Positions 17,008 to 25,553 of a stretch of 64,000 bases of DNA are shown here, in pieces. The DNA is from Pseudomonas chlororaphis (lineage in GTDB: Bacteria > Pseudomonadota > Gammaproteobacteria > Pseudomonadales > Pseudomonadaceae), in contig CP011020.1 in NCBI GenBank assembly GCA_001023535.1, forward strand, positions 5,206,501 to 5,270,500. Direction: 5' to 3'. Under the pieces are notes generated by a model that saw only the letters and a list, made by a program, of their open reading frames with translations, was not told the origin of the DNA and did no database searches. Both the position numbers and the translations under genes were made by a program. Each line of letters opens with the position of its first letter. The stretch's first letter is position 1.

Positions 17008-19383
17008 TCAATGGGCAAACAACGAATTGCCCTTCTGCCCCGCCAGTTTTTCCGGCTTGATCAGGAATCGCGCCAGTGCCGGCAGCAGCCACAGCGCACC
17101 GAACATGTTCCACAACAGCATGAACGTCAGCATCAGGCCCATGTCGGCCTGGAACTTGATGGCCGAGAAGATCCAGGTGCACACGCCGATGGCCAGGCAC
17201 AGGCCGGTGAACAGGACGGCTTTACCGGTGGACTTGAGCGTCTGGTAGTACGCTTCCTGCAACGGCAACCCGGCCCGCAGGAAGCTTTCCAGGCGGCTGT
17301 AGATGTAGATGCCGTAGTCCACGCCAATCCCCACGCCCAACGCCACCACCGGCAGGGTCGCGACCTTCACACCGATGCCCATGAACGCCATCAGCGCGTT
17401 GCCCAGCACCGAGGTCAGTACCAGTGGCAGCACGATGCACAAGGTCGCCGCCCAGGAGCGGAAGGTGATCATGCACATGGTCGCCACACAGATGTACACC
17501 AGGATCAGGATGGTCAGCTCCGACTCCTTGATCACCTCGTTGGTGGCCGCTTCGATGCCGGCATTACCGGCGGCGAGGATGAACTCCAGGCCATCGCGGT
17601 TGTTTTCCTTGGCGAATTCCTGCACCGCCGTGACGGCGCGATCCAGGGTCTCGGCCTTGTGGTCGTTGAGGAACACCAGCACCGGCGCCAGGGAGCAGCT
17701 GTTGTTGTACAGACCATCAGCCCGGGCGATGGAGTTGTTCAGCACGTCGGGGTTGCGCGACAGGGTTTCCCACTTCAGGTTGCCCTCGTTCATGCCCTTG
17801 ATCATCTGCTTGGACACGGTCACCAGGGAAATCGCCGACTGCACGCCCTCGGTGTTCTGCATCTTCCACATCAGCTCGTCGATCGGCGCCATGGCTTCGT
17901 AGCGCGAGCAGCCCTCGGCCTTGGTCTTGACCATCACCACCAGCACGTCGGAACTGGTGGAGTAGTTGCTGATGATGAAATTGTTGTCCTGGTTGTAGCG
18001 CGAGTCCGGCCGCAGTTCCGGCGCGCCCTGGTCGAGGTCGCCGATCTTCAGGTTCTGGCTGTACCACAGGCCGCCGCCGAAGGCGATCAGGGCCAGGGCA
18101 ATGGACACCGGCGCGACCTTGGCGCTGGCGAAGTTCGACAGCACACGCCAGAACGGATGCTCGCGGGTCGCGTCCTTCTTGCTGCGCTCGATGGCACGCT
18201 TGCTGATGCCGACGTAGGAAATCGCCACGGGCAGCAGGATCAGGTTGGTGAACACGATCACCGCCACGCCGATGGACGCCCCGATGGCCAGTTCGCGGAT
18301 CACGCCGATGTCGATGATCAGCAGGGTAATGAAGCCGACGGCGTCCGCCAGGATCGCGATCATCCCCGGCAGGAACAGTTGGCGGAACGTGCGTCGCGCC
18401 GCCGTCAGGGCGTTGTCGGCCTCGCTGGACTGCAAGGCGATGCCGTTGATTTTCTGTACGCCGTGGGAAATGCCGATGGCGAAGATCAGGAATGGCACCA
18501 GCATCGAGTAGGGATCGAGGCCGAAACCGGCGGCGTGCATCAACCCCAGTTGCCAGACCACCGCCACCAGCGTGGTGCTCAGTACCGCAATGGTGCTGCG
18601 CATGCAGTGGGTGAACCAGTACAACAGCACCAGGGTGATGACGAAGGCGACGCCGAAGAACATCACCACCATGATCAGGCCATCGATCAGGTCGCCGACC
18701 TTCTTGGCGAAACCGACGATGTGGATCTGCACGTTGTGGTTCTGCGCCTCGAACTTGTTGCGGATCTTGTCTTCAAGCTCGTGGGAGAACTTCTGGTAGT
18801 CCAGCGCCAGCAACTTGCCCTGGTCCTGCGGGTCCGGGTAGGACTCCAGCAACGGGATGTCGATGATGCTCGACTTGAAATCGTTGGCCACCAGGCGCCC
18901 GACCTGGCCGGACTTGAGAACGTTGTTGCGCAGCAGGTCGAGGCTGTCGGCCGAGCCGTTGTAGCTCTGCGGAATCACCTCGCCACCGGCGAAGCCCTCC
19001 TCCGTCACCTCGGTCCAGCGCACGCTCGGGCTCCACAGCGACTTGAGCCCGGAACGGTCAACGCCGGAAATGTAGAACACCTCGTCGTGGATCTGGCGCA
19101 GGGTCTCCATGTATTCCTTGGAGAAAATGTCACCGTCGGTGGCTTCCACCGAGATCCGCACGGTATTGCCCAGGTTCGCCAGGTCATTGCGGTGTTCGAG
19201 CATCTTCTCGATGAAAGGATGCTTGAGCGGGATCATTTTCTCGAAGCTGGTGGACGGCCGGATCAGCGTGGCCTGCCAGAACAGGAAAAGGCTGACCAGC
19301 AGGCAAATGACGATCACTGCCGGGCGGTTATTGAAAATCAGGCGCTCGAGGAACGTCGCCTTGTCTTGGTGATGACTGCTCAT
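17008..19383 (-). CDS. RND/MMPL-type exporter with sterol-sensing-like domains
   Basis: A 791-residue inner-membrane protein. Topology visible in the sequence: one N-terminal helix (PAVIVICLLVSLFLFW), a large periplasmic loop (about 45-220), six membrane segments (about 225-400), a second periplasmic loop, and six C-terminal segments (about 615-775). RND/SSD landmarks include FLIFAIGISHGVQKING and VALGVGIGVDYGIYIYSRLE. About 790 residues fits the MMPL-type single-chain exporters rather than the 1000-residue drug pumps, and no membrane-fusion gene is adjacent. It follows the YCF48-like gene by 43 bases and is probably in the same operon. Cargo is unknown; relatives move hydrophobic or lipid-like molecules. 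Confidence 0.85.
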   Translation of the reverse strand: MSSHHQDKATFLERLIFNNRPAVIVICLLVSLFLFWQATLIRPSTSFEKMIPLKHPFIEKMLEHRNDLANLGNTVRISVEATDGDIFSKEYMETLRQIHDEVFYISGVDRSGLKSLWSPSVRWTEVTEEGFAGGEVIPQSYNGSADSLDLLRNNVLKSGQVGRLVANDFKSSIIDIPLLESYPDPQDQGKLLALDYQKFSHELEDKIRNKFEAQNHNVQIHIVGFAKKVGDLIDGLIMVVMFFGVAFVITLVLLYWFTHCMRSTIAVLSTTLVAVVWQLGLMHAAGFGLDPYSMLVPFLIFAIGISHGVQKINGIALQSSEADNALTAARRTFRQLFLPGMIAILADAVGFITLLIIDIGVIRELAIGASIGVAVIVFTNLILLPVAISYVGISKRAIERSKKDATREHPFWRVLSNFASAKVAPVSIALALIAFGGGLWYSQNLKIGDLDQGAPELRPDSRYNQDNNFIISNYSTSSDVLVVMVKTKAEGCSRYEAMAPIDELMWKMQNTEGVQSAISLVTVSKQMIKGMNEGNLKWETLSRNPDVLNNSIARADGLYNNSCSLAPVLVFLNDHKAETLDRAVTAVQEFAKENNRDGLEFILAAGNAGIEAATNEVIKESELTILILVYICVATMCMITFRSWAATLCIVLPLVLTSVLGNALMAFMGIGVKVATLPVVALGVGIGVDYGIYIYSRLESFLRAGLPLQEAYYQTLKSTGKAVLFTGLCLAIGVCTWIFSAIKFQADMGLMLTFMLLWNMFGALWLLPALARFLIKPEKLAGQKGNSLFAH

Positions 19384-19426
19384 GGGGTCCGCCTTCTTGT
19401 TTTTGTGCCCGTCGTGCAGGCTCGAC

Positions 19427-20479
19427 TCATTTGCTCAGTTCAGCACCGGTGGCCGTGGTGGCGCGCACGCCGCCTTGCCCCGCCAGGATCAGGTTGCCGT
19501 TGCCCGCCGCCGTGACCGCGGCCACGGAAATCCGGTCCGGACGGTTGTACACGCTGAAGCTCACGCCATCGTCGGTGCTGCGCACCACGCTGCCGCCGTT
19601 GCCGACGATCACGATGGAGCCGTCCGCCAGCAGCGTGCCCCCCGACAGGCCGAACTCCAGGGCGCCGCGGGCGGCCTTGAGTTCGACCTGCTCCCAGGTG
19701 CCGCCGAAGTCGGTGGAGCGATAAAGATTGCCGCGCAAGCCGTAGGCCAGCAGCGTGGAAGGCTGGGCGGTGCCGATGACGCCGAACAGCGAGCCTTCAT
19801 AGGGGCCTTCGAGCTTTTCCCAGGTCTGGCCCCAATCGCTGGAGCGGAACATGCTGCCGGCCTCGCCCACGATGAACAGGCCGGCGTCTTTCACGGCCGT
19901 GATGGCGTTGAGGTGGAACTGGTCTTCGTTGTCGAGGCGGTCGCTGGCGTCTTCCCAGTGCTTGCCGCCGTCGGTGGTTTCGAACAGCGCGCCATAGGCG
20001 CCGACGGCGAAGCCATGGCTGGGGTCCTTGAACCAGACGTCCAGCAGCGGCGCTTCGCGCTTGAGTTCTTCGAATTGCTTGGTCCAGGTGCTGCCACCGT
20101 CGTCACTGGCCAGGATCTGCGCGTCGTGGCCCACGGCCCAGCCGTGCTTGTCGTCGACGAAAAACACCGCGGTGAGCATCTGGCGGGTCGGCACCTTGGC
20201 CTGGGTCCAGGTAGTGCCCTGGTCGTCCGAGTAGACAATGTGGCCTCGGTCGCCGACCGCCACCAGCCGCTGGCCGGCGTGTACCACATCGAGCATCAGG
20301 GTCTTGCTGGCCTTGGCCGATTCGACGGAATAGATGACATCGGTGGTCGACGCCGCAACGGCCATCACCGGCGCCGACAACACGGCAGAGCCCAGCAGCG
20401 AGAGCGCCGAAGCCAGCAACGCCACTCTGCGCAGCACCGGCGGGCGACAGCGGCCCACCGCCATGACAGGCTCATTCAT
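19427..20479 (-). CDS. YCF48/BNR-repeat beta-propeller, exported
   Basis: A 350-residue exported protein starting MNEPVMAVGRCRPP. A signal peptide is evident (VALLASALSLLGSAVLS, ending about VAA). The mature chain carries repeated Asp-box/BNR blades: SDDQGTTWTQ, SDDGGSTWTK, TTDGGKHWED, SSDWGQTWEK, STDFGGTWEQ and STDDGVSFSV. This is the fold of the photosystem II assembly factor YCF48, here in a non-photosynthetic organism. The start was chosen five codons inside the longest frame because GGGGGA lies 7 bases before it. It precedes the RND exporter gene, so it may be a periplasmic partner or substrate-presenting factor; this pairing recurs in proteobacteria, but its function is unsettled. Confidence 0.82.
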   Translation of the reverse strand: MNEPVMAVGRCRPPVLRRVALLASALSLLGSAVLSAPVMAVAASTTDVIYSVESAKASKTLMLDVVHAGQRLVAVGDRGHIVYSDDQGTTWTQAKVPTRQMLTAVFFVDDKHGWAVGHDAQILASDDGGSTWTKQFEELKREAPLLDVWFKDPSHGFAVGAYGALFETTDGGKHWEDASDRLDNEDQFHLNAITAVKDAGLFIVGEAGSMFRSSDWGQTWEKLEGPYEGSLFGVIGTAQPSTLLAYGLRGNLYRSTDFGGTWEQVELKAARGALEFGLSGGTLLADGSIVIVGNGGSVVRSTDDGVSFSVYNRPDRISVAAVTAAGNGNLILAGQGGVRATTATGAELSK

Positions 20480-20835
20480 AGACCTTTCCCCCATTTATTA
20501 TTGTTGGTCATTCAACCTTTCAGGGCGCCGTAAGCAACTTGATCGCGGCGCAAACCTGCAATCTAGAGCCACTTCGGAAGCTGACCTATCCTATCGGGCT
20601 TTCGAAAGGTCTGACAATCGACGCCACGTTATCTTTTGTTAACCATGGGGAGATCGGCCGAGGGTGAATCAGAAGGTATTCGCGAGGATGATGGATGTGG
20701 CGAGGGAGCTTGCTCCCGCTGGAGGCCGAAGGACTCCCTGCCCTGATTCATCCACTGTTTCCAGCGAGACGTGAGTCAGGGTCGGGCCTGCTTCGCAGGC
20801 CAGCGGGAGCAAGCTCCCTCGCCACGACGGGTGAT
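20480..20835. other. 356-bp intergenic region upstream of the YCF48-like gene
   Basis: The part nearest the YCF48-like start (20480-20660) should hold the promoter of the leftward YCF48/RND operon. It is relatively A/T-rich (TTATCTTTTGTTAACC near 20629-20644), but I see no confident -35/-10 pair or gene. The remainder is a REP doublet. Confidence 0.6.
20696..20825. repeat. REP pair, family A
   Basis: The left arm TGTGGCGAGGGAGCTTGCTC and the right arm GAGCAAGCTCCCTCGCCAC flank a small CCTGCTTCGCAGG palindrome. It lies 10 bases beyond the pepN stop and could protect the pepN mRNA 3' end. Confidence 0.9.
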
Positions 20836-23493
20836 TTACGCCAGGCTCTTGCTCACCACCTCGAACACATCGCTGGACAGCCCGCCGGAGGCCAGGATGC
20901 GCTCCAGTTCGGCCTTCATCAGCGCCTGGCGAGCGCTGTCGTATTTGCGCCAGCGGGTCAGCGGCGCCAACTGGCGCGAGGCGATCTGCGGGTTGAAGCC
21001 GTTGAGCTGGATGACCAGGTCGGCCAGGAAGCGATAGCCCGAGCCGTCGGCGGCGTGGAAGTTGATCAGGTTCTGCCCGGCAAACGCGCCGATCAGCGCC
21101 CGCACCTTGTTCGGGTTCTTGATATTGAACGCCGGGTGTTCCATCAACGCCTTGACCCGCGCCAGGCCACCGGGCAGCGGGCTGCCGGCCTGGACGCTGA
21201 ACCATTGGTCCATGACCAGCGGGTTGCCCTTGAAGTTTTCCGCGAACACTTCCAGGGCGCGGGCCTTCTCGGCCTCGAACGGCGAATTGACCAGCACCGC
21301 CAGCGCCGTCAGGCGTTCGGTCATGTTGTCGGCGGTGTCGAACTGCTCCAACGTGGCACTCAACACCTGCGGCTTGTCGGTGAGCATCAGGTACGACAGC
21401 GCAATGTTCTGCAAGGCGCGCCGGGCGAAATGCTCGGCCTCGGCCACGTACGGCGTACGCCTGGACAGATCACGGTTGGCTTCGTAGCGCAGCCACAAGG
21501 CCTCGAACAGGCTCTCGGCCAACTGCTGGCGGGCGAACTCGCGGGCGGCGTGGATCGCCTCGACGTCCGCCACTTCGCTGATTTCCGTCAGGTAGGCTTC
21601 GCTCGGCAGCGAAAGCATTTCCGCGACCATGGCCTGGTCCAGGGATTCGTCCGACAGCACCGTGCGCAATGCGGTGACCAGGCGCGGGTCCAGCACCAGG
21701 CTCGCCCCCTTCTGGTGCTGGCCGATCAACTCCTGCAACACCTGCACCGACAGTTGCTGGCCGGCGTCCCAGCGGTTGAAACCGTCGCTGTCGTGCTGCA
21801 TCAGGAACATCAACTGGTCGCGGTTGTACGGGAAGCTCAGCTTGACCGGTGCCGAGAAGCCGCGCAGCAGCGATGGCAGCGGTTGTTCGGCGATGTCGAC
21901 AAAAGTGAAGGTCTGCTCGGCCTCGGTCACCGAGATGACACGCGACGTGCCGCTCGCGGCGGCTTCACCGGCCAGGCGCAAGGGTATCTCAGCGCCCTGG
22001 CGGTCCAGCAGGCCCAGCTCGACGGGAATCACGAACGGCAGTTTTTCCTGCTTGTCCGGGGTTGGCGGGCAGCTTTGACTGAAGGTCAGGCTGTAGGTAC
22101 GAGCCGCCGCGTCGTAGGACTCGGTCACCGCCAGCCGTGGCGTACCGGCCTGGCTGTACCAGCGCTTGAACTGGGTCAGGTCGACGCCGTTGGCGTCCTC
22201 CATGGCCTTGATGAAATCATCACAGGTCACGGCCTGGCCGTCGTGGCGCTCGAAGTAAAGGTCGCTGCCCTTGCGGAACCCTTGCGCCCCCAGCAGCGTG
22301 TGGATCATGCCGACCACTTCCGAGCCCTTTTCGTACACGGTCAAGGTGTAGAAGTTGGAAATCTCGATAAAGCTGTCCGGACGCACCGGGTGGGCCATGG
22401 GGCCGGCGTCTTCGGCGAACTGGTGGGTGCGCAGGTAGGCCACGTCCTGGATGCGCTTGACGGTGGCGGAGTTCATGTCGGCGGAGAAACCGCCGTCGCG
22501 GAACACCGTGAAGCCTTCCTTGAGCGACAACTGGAACCAGTCGCGGCAGGTCACGCGGTTGCCCGACCAGTTGTGGAAGTATTCGTGGGCGACGATCGCC
22601 TCGACCCGCTGGTGCGCGGCGTCGGTGGCGGTTTCGGCGCGGGCCAGCACGGCGCTGGAGTTGAAGATGTTCAGGCCCTTGTTTTCCATGGCCCCCATGT
22701 TGAAGTCGTTGACCGCGACAATCATGAAGATGTCCAGGTCGTACTCACGGCCATACACCTGCTCGTCCCAGCGCATCGACTTCTTCAGGCTGGTCATGGC
22801 GTGCTGGCATTTATCGATGTTTTCCGGCTCGACATAGATGCGCAGCGCCACGCTGCGCTCGCTCGACGTGGTGAAGGTGTCTTCGACGCACCACAGGTCA
22901 CCGGCCACCAGGGCAAACAGGTAGGCCGGCTTCTTGAACGGGTCTTCCCAGGTCGCCCAGTGCCGACCGTCTTCGCCGGGACCGCTGGCGATCGGGTTGC
23001 CGTTGGACAGCAGCACCGGGTAGCTGTGCTGCTCGGCCACCACGGTGGTGGTGAACTTGCTCATCACGTCCGGGCGGTCGAGGTAATAGGTGATCTTGCG
23101 GAAGCCCTCGGCCTCGCACTGGGTGCAGAACATGCCGCCGGACTTGTACAGGCCTTCCAGGGCGGTGTTGGTTTCCGGGTGGATCCGGACGGTGGTGTCG
23201 ACGGTAAAGGCCTGGGCCTTGGGCTGCACGGTCAGGTGGCTGTCGTCCAACTGATAGTCACCCGAAGCCAGGTCAGTGTCGTCGAGCTTGATCGAAATCA
23301 GCTCCAGGTGCTGGCCATCGAGCACCAGCGGCGGCAGGCCGGCACCGCGCTCGGGGTTGCGGCGCATCACCAGTTGCGCATGGACCAGGCTGTGGTCCTC
23401 GAACAACTCGAAGGTCAGGTGCGTCTCGTCGATCAGGTACTCGGGCGCCTGATAGTCCTTCAGGTAAATCATCTTCGGTTGTTCGGTGCGCAT
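20836..23493 (-). CDS. pepN: Aminopeptidase N
   Basis: An 885-residue M1-family zinc metallopeptidase of the cytosol that removes N-terminal residues from peptides. The substrate-binding GAMEN motif is in FNMGAMENKGLNIFN (about residue 265). The zinc site is HEYFHNW (about 300), with the third ligand Glu downstream in QLSLKEGFTVFRD. The C-terminal third is the long alpha-solenoid domain of bacterial PepN (DDFIKAMEDANG onward). Length matches the E. coli and Pseudomonas enzymes. The DUF2797 gene lies 13 bases upstream, so pepN is probably the distal gene of that transcript. Confidence 0.97.
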   Translation of the reverse strand: MRTEQPKMIYLKDYQAPEYLIDETHLTFELFEDHSLVHAQLVMRRNPERGAGLPPLVLDGQHLELISIKLDDTDLASGDYQLDDSHLTVQPKAQAFTVDTTVRIHPETNTALEGLYKSGGMFCTQCEAEGFRKITYYLDRPDVMSKFTTTVVAEQHSYPVLLSNGNPIASGPGEDGRHWATWEDPFKKPAYLFALVAGDLWCVEDTFTTSSERSVALRIYVEPENIDKCQHAMTSLKKSMRWDEQVYGREYDLDIFMIVAVNDFNMGAMENKGLNIFNSSAVLARAETATDAAHQRVEAIVAHEYFHNWSGNRVTCRDWFQLSLKEGFTVFRDGGFSADMNSATVKRIQDVAYLRTHQFAEDAGPMAHPVRPDSFIEISNFYTLTVYEKGSEVVGMIHTLLGAQGFRKGSDLYFERHDGQAVTCDDFIKAMEDANGVDLTQFKRWYSQAGTPRLAVTESYDAAARTYSLTFSQSCPPTPDKQEKLPFVIPVELGLLDRQGAEIPLRLAGEAAASGTSRVISVTEAEQTFTFVDIAEQPLPSLLRGFSAPVKLSFPYNRDQLMFLMQHDSDGFNRWDAGQQLSVQVLQELIGQHQKGASLVLDPRLVTALRTVLSDESLDQAMVAEMLSLPSEAYLTEISEVADVEAIHAAREFARQQLAESLFEALWLRYEANRDLSRRTPYVAEAEHFARRALQNIALSYLMLTDKPQVLSATLEQFDTADNMTERLTALAVLVNSPFEAEKARALEVFAENFKGNPLVMDQWFSVQAGSPLPGGLARVKALMEHPAFNIKNPNKVRALIGAFAGQNLINFHAADGSGYRFLADLVIQLNGFNPQIASRQLAPLTRWRKYDSARQALMKAELERILASGGLSSDVFEVVSKSLA

Positions 23494-23506
23494 GGGTCGA
23501 ATCCTT

Positions 23507-24337
23507 CTACTGATGCACGGCCAGCTGGTAGGCCGTGTATTTACGAATGTTGATCACGCCAGTGTCGAAAATCAGGTACTGGCCCTTGATCCCCAGCAAC
23601 GTGCCTTCGGCGATCGGGTCCTTGTCCAGGTTGAAGCTGACGATCTTGGTCGGGTATTGCTCCACCGGATAACGGATCTCGAGGGGTTCGACGTCCGCTA
23701 TGGTCTGGATCGCCTGCAAGCCGAATCGTTCCTGCAACCCCTGCAATCCCGGGGCGCAGCTTTCAAACAGCGCATCGCGGATCTGCGGCAGGTCCACCGC
23801 CACGGCGTCGCCCTTGAGCAAGGCGCGCCAATTGGTCTTGTCCGCCACCTGGCTGCGGAACAGGTCTTCGACAAACCCCGACTGCTGACGGGTGGCGACC
23901 CGCAGGATAGGCAACGCCTGGCTCGCGCCCTGGTCCAACCAGCGGGTCGGCAGTTGGGTGGCACGGGTGATGCCGACCTTCACGCCGGACGAGTTCGCCA
24001 GGTACACCACGTGATCGGTCATGCAGAACTGCTCGCCCCATGCCGGCTCGCGGCAGGTGCCCGCCTCGAAATGGCAGCGCTCGGGGCTCATGATGCACAC
24101 ATCGCACTGCGCCAGCTTGGTCATGCACGGGTAGCAATACCCCTGGCTGAAGCTGGTCTTGGTCCGGCGCCCGCAATGGCTGCAATGGATCGCACCGAGG
24201 AACTCCAGGCGCACCCTGCTGCCGATCAACGGATTGACCGGCACCTCGAGATCACCCAGACGCAAGGCATAGTGAACGTTCGGCCCGTCAAGGCGCGCCG
24301 ACATCTTGCTGATTGCACCGCGGCCAATCTCGATCAA
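23507..24337 (-). CDS. DUF2797 family protein, cysteine-rich
   Basis: A 276-residue protein using an unusual TTG start. Reading from TTG gives MIEIGRGAISKMSARLDG, the family-typical N terminus, whereas the longer frame overlaps the whole DUF1315 gene. The TTG shares two bases with the DUF1315 TGA stop, so translation is probably coupled, and no strong RBS is present. The N-terminal half has clustered cysteines (CSHCGRRTK, GYCYPCMTKLAQCDVC, CHFEAGTC) suggesting a zinc or other metal site. This is followed by a GIY-YIG-like stretch (HVVYLANSSGVKVGITR). Function unknown; a nucleic-acid role is only inferred from the zinc-ribbon look. It lies between DUF1315 and pepN, an order conserved in Pseudomonas. 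Confidence 0.85.
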   Translation of the reverse strand: MIEIGRGAISKMSARLDGPNVHYALRLGDLEVPVNPLIGSRVRLEFLGAIHCSHCGRRTKTSFSQGYCYPCMTKLAQCDVCIMSPERCHFEAGTCREPAWGEQFCMTDHVVYLANSSGVKVGITRATQLPTRWLDQGASQALPILRVATRQQSGFVEDLFRSQVADKTNWRALLKGDAVAVDLPQIRDALFESCAPGLQGLQERFGLQAIQTIADVEPLEIRYPVEQYPTKIVSFNLDKDPIAEGTLLGIKGQYLIFDTGVINIRKYTAYQLAVHQ

Positions 24338-24594
24338 TGGATGGCGTCCGACTTGAACAGGATGTTCGGCACTTCGTGCGCCTTGGACTGGCATTCTTGC
24401 GGTCCCATGTAACCGGTGCGCTCTTCTTCGGGCAGGTTCTGGATCTCCCAGGCGATCATCGCCTGCAACGACAACTCGCGCTGTTCGGCGGTGAGTTTGT
24501 TGCCATCGGCCCATTTGCCGATCTCCACCGCCAGCTTCAGGCTGCGATAGATGTCGGGGGTGATGTTCTGGATCATTTCGTTGAACGAGGACAT
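24334..24594 (-). CDS. DUF1315 / YeaC family protein
   Basis: An 86-residue soluble protein, MSSFNEMIQNITPDIYRS at its start, with a Trp-containing central helix (AVEIGKWADGNKLT) and the family-like segment LQAMIAWEIQNLPEEER followed by TGYM. It is all helical in appearance, with no signal peptide. E. coli YeaC is the known relative; no function is established. Its TGA stop overlaps the TTG start of the DUF2797 gene, and pepN follows, so it heads a small leftward operon. Confidence 0.85.
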   Translation of the reverse strand: MSSFNEMIQNITPDIYRSLKLAVEIGKWADGNKLTAEQRELSLQAMIAWEIQNLPEEERTGYMGPQECQSKAHEVPNILFKSDAIH

Positions 24595-24648
24595 GGGTTC
24601 TCCGCGCGTTCGTTAGTGACAATAAAGATAAGTGAGCTATTGGTCATT

Positions 24649-24674
24649 CGTGGCAAGCGAGCTCCCTCGCCACA
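24649..24674. repeat. Degenerate single REP palindrome
   Basis: CGTGGCAAGCGAGCTCCCTCGCCACA is an imperfect single copy of the family A palindrome, immediately after the rhomboid gene stop on the minus strand. Confidence 0.6.
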
Positions 24675-24677
24675 GGA

Positions 24678-25553
24678 TCATGGTCGGGCCATTTTACGGC
24701 GAGCGAACAGCCCGCCCAACAAGCCCGTGAAGCAACCGATGAGCAGGCCGCCCACGTGGGCGCCGTTGGCGATTTCTCCGAAACCGATTAGCGAGACCAG
24801 CCCGGACATGCACAGCAGCAGCCACCCCAGCATCATCGCCATGACGCCACGGGGCAGGCGGTAGGCCGGATTCGGCGCCAGCCATTGATAAATCCAGCAA
24901 TGCCCCAGCAGGCCGTACAACACGCCGGACAAACCGCCGAACAGTGATGCGCCGCTGACCAGGTACTGGACGAAATTGGACACCAGGCTGAACAGCAGCG
25001 TCAGCCCCAACAGATTGATGCCGCCCTGGCGCGCCTCGATCCGCCGCCCCAAATCCCAATACCACAGGCCATTCATGGCAATGTGCAGGAAACCGAAGTG
25101 GATCAGCATCGGCGTCACCAGGCGCCACCACTGCCCCGCCGCCAGGCTGTCGGCCAGGGGGGTGAACTGGATGTAGTCACCGGCAACGCGAAATTCGAGG
25201 AAGGTCAGCCAACGCAATGCCTGGAGATTCTCGCCCAACAGGGTCACGACGCCGACCACCAGGCTCAACAGCAACACCAGGGCGGTCATCGGGCTTCGCG
25301 TCAGTTGCTCGACGACGCCCGGCCTTTTCGGCGCAGGACCGATGGCCGGCAGCTCCAGGGTCTGCTGGGGATCACCCTGCGGAAAACGGCCATACAGGGT
25401 GCGCACATCTTCGCCCATCTCGTCCGGCACCCAGAGCACTTGCTCCCCCGCCTCCTCGCTGACCCGGTGTGGCACCTGCAGGCGTTGCAGCAACGTGACG
25501 AAACCGCTCAGGTCCGCTGTCAACGGCAAACGCAACACCGCGACCAGGTTCAC
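24678..25553 (-). CDS. Rhomboid-family intramembrane serine protease (GlpG-like)
   Basis: A 291-residue inner-membrane protease. Residues 1-80 form a soluble N-terminal domain, followed by a helix (ALVLLLSLVVGVVTLL) and the six-helix rhomboid core. The catalytic Ser is Ser209 in GLSGVLYGLLGH and the catalytic His is His266 in NGAHVGGLLIG. The oxyanion-side motif HFGFLHIAMN (His157, Asn161) is also intact, so the enzyme should be active. Substrates are unknown; GlpG-type rhomboids cleave membrane proteins in quality control. The start overlaps the phosphoesterase stop by four bases (ATGA). Confidence 0.93.
   Translation of the reverse strand: MNLVAVLRLPLTADLSGFVTLLQRLQVPHRVSEEAGEQVLWVPDEMGEDVRTLYGRFPQGDPQQTLELPAIGPAPKRPGVVEQLTRSPMTALVLLLSLVVGVVTLLGENLQALRWLTFLEFRVAGDYIQFTPLADSLAAGQWWRLVTPMLIHFGFLHIAMNGLWYWDLGRRIEARQGGINLLGLTLLFSLVSNFVQYLVSGASLFGGLSGVLYGLLGHCWIYQWLAPNPAYRLPRGVMAMMLGWLLLCMSGLVSLIGFGEIANGAHVGGLLIGCFTGLLGGLFARRKMARP

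Noticed and set aside
17011-19515. 834-codon plus-strand frame
   Set aside because: Antisense shadow of the RND exporter; His/Gln/Arg-rich, no domain.
20695-23553. 952-codon plus-strand frame
   Set aside because: Antisense to pepN, whose zinc site and GAMEN motif are intact.
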